NCBI GenBank assembly: GCA_014359855.1
Contig: JACIYQ010000119.1
Location: 1 to 11,021 of the forward strand
DNA: 11,021 nt
Reading direction: 5' to 3'
Source of the DNA: Parvibaculum sp.
Lineage (GTDB): Bacteria > Pseudomonadota > Alphaproteobacteria > Parvibaculales > Parvibaculaceae
The first letter of the stretch is position 1. Every line of letters begins with the position of its first letter. Of the stretch, positions 6,643-11,021 are shown in pieces. The position numbers and the translations under genes are program-made. Below the pieces are notes generated by a model, which searched no databases, was not told the origin of the DNA, and saw only the letters and a list, made by a program, of their open reading frames with translations.

Positions 6643-6963
6643 TCAGAGGGCGCTGTCGATCCACTCGACGATCTTGCCTTTCGGCAGGGCGCCCACCTTG
6701 GTCGCCGCCACCTGACCGTCCTTGAAGATCATCAGCGTCGGGATGCCGCGCACGCCGTACTTCGTCGGCACGTTCGGGTTCTCGTCGATGTTGATCTTGG
6801 CGACCGTCAGCTTGCCGCCATAATCCTTCGCGATTTCCTCGAGCGCCGGACCGATCTGCTTGCAGGGACCGCACCATTCCGCCCAGAAGTCGACCAGTAC
6901 GGGCCCACTCGCATCGATGACATCGGTCTCGAACGATGCGTCGGTCACTTTGTTAGTCGCCAT
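6643..6963 (-). CDS. trxA: Thioredoxin
   Basis: Small cytoplasmic dithiol reductant for ribonucleotide reductase and other disulfide-containing targets. The 106-residue length and whole fold match E. coli TrxA. The active site is WCGPC (Trp30, Cys31, Cys34), the buried Asp25 in VDFWAEW is present, and the cis-proline is Pro75 in RGIPT. There is no signal peptide. ATG 6963 (minus strand) is preceded by AAAGGA at 6972-6977 with an 8-nt spacer. The gene is 112 bp downstream of addA on the same strand, has its own promoter candidate in that gap, and ends at a strong hairpin shared with convergent folC. Confidence 0.98.
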   Translation of the reverse strand: MATNKVTDASFETDVIDASGPVLVDFWAEWCGPCKQIGPALEEIAKDYGGKLTVAKINIDENPNVPTKYGVRGIPTLMIFKDGQVAATKVGALPKGKIVEWIDSAL

Positions 6964-7050
6964 TTTCCTTGTCCTTTCTGGCCGTCGCCCGGACGTTCCG
7001 GTCGCGGCGTGCGCCTTGGCGCTGATACGGGTATTGGTTCAGTTGGCTTG

Positions 7051-7079
7051 AATCTAGGAATGCCCTCCCGCAAGGTCAA
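7051..7079 (-). promoter_or_regulatory. Promoter of trxA
   Basis: On the minus strand, TTGACC (7079-7074) and TAGATT (7056-7051) are separated by exactly 17 bp. They are good matches to housekeeping-sigma -35 and -10 hexamers. Transcription would start near 7044, giving trxA a leader of about 80 nt. The -35 hexamer contains the TGA stop of addA (7078-7076). The leader has two short GC-rich hairpins, GCGCC/GGCGC at 7011-7022 and CCGGA/TCCGG at 6989-7001. Confidence 0.7.
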
Positions 7080-10000
7080 GGTTGCCCGATTGCCGCAGGT
7101 TTTGCGTGGCTTAGCGCCATTTCCAGCATTTCCGCGGGCAGGTCCACGAGTTCCGGCGCATCCGTCCACAGCAATCCGCAGCGAATCGCACGATCGGGAT
7201 AAATCCGGGCGAGCACCGCGCGGTAGGCCGCCATCTGCACGAGATAGGCCTCCGGCACCCGGTCGAGCGCGAGGGGCGGCGGCCGGTTCGTCTTGTAGTC
7301 GACAATCGTCACTGCCTCTTCGGTCACGCAGAGACGGTCGATCTGGCCACCGACGAGAAGCGTCCGCCCGCGAAACTCGATCGTTCCCGTGACCGGCACT
7401 TCGGCGCGGCTCGGCGGCGCGAAGACATCGGCAAAGCGTTCATCGTCGAGAACGCGGAAGACGGCGCTCTCGATCTCCTCTCTCTCGTCGCCGGAAAGAC
7501 CGTGCGCGGGCAAGGCGAGAAAGCGCGCCGCCGCCGCGTGACGTTTTTCCGGCAAGACATCCGGAAGCGTCTGGAGCAGGCGATGGATGAGACTGCCGCG
7601 CCGGAAGCGCTTCGTTCCGTCATCGGCGAGCGGAGAGAGAACGACAGGCTCCGCGACGCCCTCGGGCGGCAGACGCGAGGGCGCAAGCGGGCGGACGAGC
7701 GCGGGTTCTTCGGGCGCAGCCTTCGACGCCCAGGCGGGCAGTTCGGCGGGCTCCGGCCTCGCCGCCGCTTCCTCCGTTTCGACCTCGCGCCGCTGCTCGC
7801 CCTCGATGCGCCAGACGATCCGGCCATCGGACGTTTCGGCCTGCGTCGCATCCGCCAGAAGCGCACTGCGGGCGAGCTCATACCAGCACTCTCCGGAGGG
7901 CGGATTCACGCCGCGATAGCCGGCGATGTAGAGCCGGTCGCGGGCGCGCGTCATCGCGACATATAGAAGCCGCCTGTATTCCGCCGCCTGAAGCTCGCGG
8001 CGGAAGGCGCGCGCGGCGGCACTCACCTCGTCCTCATCCTTCTTTCGCACGGGCCAGAGCAGCAATTCCGGTCCGTCCTTTTCGAGCGGCGGCAGAGCGA
8101 GAAGTGCCGGATCGTGCGCGCCGCCCGGTGCGGCGCATGTATCGGGCATGAAAACGATTTCGGCTTCGAGACCTTTCGCGCCATGCACCGTCATGATGCG
8201 CACTTCGTTGCGGCCCTGATCCATGTCGCGCTTGATTTCGGCCGCGCCGCGCTCCAGCCAGTGAAGGAAAGCTTCAAGCGAGGGTGGATGACTGCGCTCG
8301 AATTCGAGCGCGAGCGAAAGGAACTCGTCGATCGGGTCCGCCGCATCGGGACCGAGCCGCGCCAGCAAGTGGCGGCGGCCGTCCTCGCCCGCAAGCACCT
8401 GCGCGAAGAATTCGTAAGGCGGCTCGAAATCCGCACGGTCGAGCAGCCGCGAGAGAAAAGCCTCCGCTTCCGCATAGCGCGAGTTCCCCTTCGACTTTTC
8501 GCGCAGGGTCTTCCAGAGCGAGCCCTTCCGTCCCCATGCGAGATCGAAGAGCTCATTTTCATCGAGACCGGCAAGTGGCCCCTTCAGCACCGTTGCGAGC
8601 GTGAGATCGTCGTCCGGCAGCAGCACGAAGCGGCCGAGCGCAACGAGATCCATCACCGCCATCTGCTCGGTGAGCACCATGCGGTCCGCGCCCGCGACCG
8701 GAACACCGCGCGCCTTCAGGTGACGAACCATCTCACCCACAAAGGCATTGCGGCGGCGCACGAGAATGAGGATGTCGCCGGGCTCAATCGGCCGGCCCTT
8801 GGCGAGAAATTTTTCCTCGCTTTTCAGCCAGCCGTCGATAGTCGACGCGATGCGTGCCGCAAGACGGGACATGGGTGCCTCGCCCGTCATGTAGTCGAGC
8901 GGTGCATCCCAGGGGCTCGCCTCCTCACCCTCCTCCGGCTCTTCAAGCTCCCAGATCTCGACAAGACCCGCATCGAGGTCGCGATGTGCGATATGCGGAT
9001 CGAGTTCTCCCGAGGCGGTCAGACCGTTGCGTGCCACTTCAAGTTCGAAGACGCGGTCGACCGCGCGGAGCACTTCGGGGACCGAACGGAAGGAACGCGT
9101 GAGCGGCACGTAATCCCAAGGCAGTTCCGCCGCCTTTACGCGCTTCTCGAAATAGCGCTTCATCTCGTCGAAGCGCGCCGGGTCGGCGCCCTGAAAGGAA
9201 AAGATCGACTGCTTTTCGTCGCCGACCGCGAAGATGGTGCGCGCAACGTCGCGCGCGCCGGTGCCCGACACGAACTCGTCCGCAATTCGCGCAACGACGT
9301 CCCATTGTTCGGGGCTCGTATCCTGCGCTTCGTCGACGAGGATATGGTCGATGCCGCCGTCGAGCTTGTAGAGCACCCAGGGCGCCATGCTGCTCGTCGT
9401 CAACAGCGCGCGCGTCCTGGCAATCAGATCGTCATAGTCGAGCAGGGCTCGCGCCCGTTTTGCGCTCTCGAACGCATCGAGAATGGAGATTGCAATCGTC
9501 ATGATCGCTTCCGTCGCCTCGGCGACACGGATGGCGCGAACGCGGGCGAGAAGCGCAACGATACGGGCCTGTTCCTCCTCCAGCGCAAGGGCCGCCGTGG
9601 CATTCTGCTCTGCGAGCTTTTTCGTCATGAGGGTTTTGCGCGGCGTCATCTCCTTCGTCAGGAAGATGGCTGTGTAATCGTCCACCCGCTCGACGCGGTG
9701 GTCGGGGCCGGTGAGAAAGCCATGCAGAAGCGCCGCGCGTTCGGCATCCGTCTTCGTGCCGCCGGAAAGCACCTCCGCCGCATGGCGCATCGCCGCTTCG
9801 GGCAGGTTCGCGATTTCAGCAACGAGATCGCCGGCAGAGGCGCCGGGCTCGACGGAAAGCGCCGCGCGAACCGCCCGGCAGATACCGTCGAGGCCGCCGA
9901 AGCGGTCGAGCATGCGCGCGAAGTTACCGCGCTGGCCGGTCACTTCCTTCAAGAGCTTTCCGAAGGCGAGTTCGTCGACACGCGAAACGATATGCGCAAG

Positions 10001-10543
10001 TGCGCGTCCGAGCGGCGTGTCCGGTTCGGCTCCGGCGCGCCTCAACACGGTGTCGCGCACCTCGTCCATCAGTTCTCCGGAACTGCGCTCATCGAGAATT
10101 TCGAATTGCGGCGGCACACCGGCCTCAAGCGGGAAGCGGCCGAGAAGTCTTTCGCAGAAGGCATGGATCGTTTGTATTTTCAGGCCACCCGGCGTCTCGA
10201 TGGCGCGAGCGAACAGCTTGCGCGCGTCATCCAGCATCTTTCCGTCGGGCTTGCGGCCCTCGATTTCCTCGATCGCCGCCGAAAGCTCCTCATCGGCCAT
10301 GGTCGCCCAGCCGCCAAGTCTCTTGTAGAGACGGCTCGCCATTTCGGCTGCCGCCGCTTTGGTGAAGGTGAGGCAAAGAACACGCTGGGGCTGCGTTCCT
10401 GCAAGCAGCAGGCGGGCGACGCGCGTCGTCAATGCGTGCGTCTTGCCGGAGCCTGCATTGGCCGACACCCAAACGGAGGTGAGCGGATGGGAGGCGCGGC
10501 GCTGCGCATCGTCCGTTCCGCTCTTTCGCGCTGGACCGCTCAT
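7076..10543 (-). CDS. addA: Double-strand break repair helicase-nuclease AddA, alphaproteobacterial type
   Basis: Motor and nuclease subunit of AddAB, the RecBCD counterpart that unwinds and resects broken DNA ends for RecA. It has 1155 residues. The superfamily 1A helicase motifs appear in order: Walker A ANAGSGKT (28-35, Lys34), Ia LTFTKAAAAEM (58-68), Ic QTIHAFC (124-130), II VDEAQD (403-408), III VGDEKQSIFSFQG (440-452), IV LTRSFRS (481-487), V TVHGAKGLE (785-793) and VI RRLLYVAMTRARDR (857-870). A RecB-type nuclease domain follows, with His987 (RGSLIH), Asp1069 (GGQIDR), Asp1082 and Lys1084 (VDYKTN), and Gln1103 and Tyr1107. All catalytic residues are present, so both activities should be intact. 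ATG 10543 overlaps the addB stop as ATGA, and GGGAGATG lies just upstream. The TGA stop lies inside the trxA -35 box. The identity is certain. Confidence 0.97.
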   Translation of the reverse strand: MSGPARKSGTDDAQRRASHPLTSVWVSANAGSGKTHALTTRVARLLLAGTQPQRVLCLTFTKAAAAEMASRLYKRLGGWATMADEELSAAIEEIEGRKPDGKMLDDARKLFARAIETPGGLKIQTIHAFCERLLGRFPLEAGVPPQFEILDERSSGELMDEVRDTVLRRAGAEPDTPLGRALAHIVSRVDELAFGKLLKEVTGQRGNFARMLDRFGGLDGICRAVRAALSVEPGASAGDLVAEIANLPEAAMRHAAEVLSGGTKTDAERAALLHGFLTGPDHRVERVDDYTAIFLTKEMTPRKTLMTKKLAEQNATAALALEEEQARIVALLARVRAIRVAEATEAIMTIAISILDAFESAKRARALLDYDDLIARTRALLTTSSMAPWVLYKLDGGIDHILVDEAQDTSPEQWDVVARIADEFVSGTGARDVARTIFAVGDEKQSIFSFQGADPARFDEMKRYFEKRVKAAELPWDYVPLTRSFRSVPEVLRAVDRVFELEVARNGLTASGELDPHIAHRDLDAGLVEIWELEEPEEGEEASPWDAPLDYMTGEAPMSRLAARIASTIDGWLKSEEKFLAKGRPIEPGDILILVRRRNAFVGEMVRHLKARGVPVAGADRMVLTEQMAVMDLVALGRFVLLPDDDLTLATVLKGPLAGLDENELFDLAWGRKGSLWKTLREKSKGNSRYAEAEAFLSRLLDRADFEPPYEFFAQVLAGEDGRRHLLARLGPDAADPIDEFLSLALEFERSHPPSLEAFLHWLERGAAEIKRDMDQGRNEVRIMTVHGAKGLEAEIVFMPDTCAAPGGAHDPALLALPPLEKDGPELLLWPVRKKDEDEVSAAARAFRRELQAAEYRRLLYVAMTRARDRLYIAGYRGVNPPSGECWYELARSALLADATQAETSDGRIVWRIEGEQRREVETEEAAARPEPAELPAWASKAAPEEPALVRPLAPSRLPPEGVAEPVVLSPLADDGTKRFRRGSLIHRLLQTLPDVLPEKRHAAAARFLALPAHGLSGDEREEIESAVFRVLDDERFADVFAPPSRAEVPVTGTIEFRGRTLLVGGQIDRLCVTEEAVTIVDYKTNRPPPLALDRVPEAYLVQMAAYRAVLARIYPDRAIRCGLLWTDAPELVDLPAEMLEMALSHAKPAAIGQP

Positions 10544-11021
10544 TCGCCGTCATCTCCCGCCGACGACCATTCCTTCACACGCGCGAGATGATCGTAATCG
10601 CCATAGCGGCCCCAGAACATCGGACGCGGGCGCGACAGGTAGGGCGTGTTTTCGTCTTCGTACTGGCGCAGCAGATCGACCAGCCAGGCATAGGTATCTT
10701 CCGCGAGCGCGCCGCCGGGATCGGGGACGACGCGCATTTCGCCCGCCGTTTCACCGCCGGTGAGACGGAGATAGACCATGCGCCGTGTCTTGGCCTCCGG
10801 GATCGGTGCGTTTTCGGGAGCCTTCGTCCGGAAGCCCCCGCGCGCGGCGATGGCGGCTTCAAGCGGCAATTGCGGCGCGAGGCCGATCTCGACCTGCTTC
10901 GCGCTCGGCAATGCGCCCGTCTTGTAGTCGACGATGTCGACGGTGCCATCGTCGCGCATGTCGATCCTGTCGGCCTTGCCGACCAGCGTGACCGTTCGCG
11001 CGAGTGCGCCGATCTCGATCT
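10540..11021 (-). CDS. addB: Double-strand break repair protein AddB, C-terminal part (cut by window edge)
   Basis: The last 159 residues of AddB, the partner of AddA that carries a second RecB-type nuclease and, in characterised AddAB enzymes, an inactivated helicase that reads Chi. The visible part is the end of the nuclease domain. It has GKADRID (metal-binding Asp at residue 17 of the fragment), IVDYKTG (Asp31, Lys33) and APQLPLEAA (Gln50), then the alphaproteobacterial ending RYGDYDHLARVKEW. The reading frame is open to base 11021 with no stop, so the gene continues beyond the window; an internal ATG at 10959 is not the start. No cysteine occurs in the fragment. The stop overlaps the addA start by 4 bp, so translation of the two subunits is probably coupled. 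Confidence 0.93.
   Translation of the reverse strand, partial: IEIGALARTVTLVGKADRIDMRDDGTVDIVDYKTGALPSAKQVEIGLAPQLPLEAAIAARGGFRTKAPENAPIPEAKTRRMVYLRLTGGETAGEMRVVPDPGGALAEDTYAWLVDLLRQYEDENTPYLSRPRPMFWGRYGDYDHLARVKEWSSAGDDGE

Noticed and set aside
7037..7051. GTTC followed after seven bases by TTGA in the addA-trxA gap, as a possible LexA box
   Set aside because: The second half is not GTTC, and the site lies after addA near the trxA transcription start, not before addB.
8114..10591. 825-codon open frame on the + strand, antisense to addA
   Set aside because: Its codons are exact reverse complements of addA codons (same codon boundaries). Stops there would need TTA, CTA or TCA in addA, which are rare in this GC-rich genome. 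The translation is Arg/His-rich with no recognisable domain, and AddA has every expected motif.

Overview
The window is a gene-dense, high-GC stretch of housekeeping chromosome from an alphaproteobacterium. The evidence is the order ihfB-lapA-pyrF-trpF-trpB-trpA-accD-folC facing trxA-addA-addB, together with an AddA and AddB of the alphaproteobacterial kind and strong avoidance of TTA, CTA and TCA codons. A Hyphomicrobiales or Parvibaculum-like origin is possible, but I cannot fix the genus from sequence alone. I see no mobile elements, CRISPR arrays, tRNA or rRNA genes. No stretch longer than about 115 bases lacks a gene. Bases 1-96 lie between an unseen upstream gene and ihfB. They may hold the last codons of that gene, but I cannot identify it.

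Region 1 (97-6590, + strand) is a tightly packed run of eight genes. ihfB (nucleoid protein, with an unusual aspartate-asparagine repeat tail) and lapA (small inner-membrane protein) are separated by 65 bp. pyrF (last step of UMP synthesis) follows after another 65 bp. From pyrF onward the genes are almost continuous: trpF starts 5 bp after pyrF, trpB 10 bp after trpF, trpA overlaps trpB by 4 bp, accD follows after 12 bp, and folC overlaps accD by 4 bp. The run therefore links pyrimidine, tryptophan, fatty-acid (carboxyltransferase beta subunit) and folate synthesis. The earlier trp genes (trpE, trpG, trpD, trpC) are not here, so the trp pathway is split.

Region 2 (6597-6624) is a perfect 11-bp hairpin between the convergent folC and trxA genes. 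It has a good T-tract only when read from the trxA side.

Region 3 (6643-11021, - strand) reads addB (partial, cut by the right edge), then addA, then trxA. addB and addA overlap by an ATGA and encode the two subunits of a RecBCD-like helicase-nuclease that processes double-strand breaks. trxA lies downstream of addA but appears to have its own promoter, whose -35 box contains the addA stop codon.

I found no undescribed multi-gene system. The most unusual feature is the in-frame 9-bp minisatellite at the end of ihfB. Other points worth a look are the uncertain trpB start, the placement of pyrF between lapA and the trp genes, and the lack of C-terminal cysteines in AddB.
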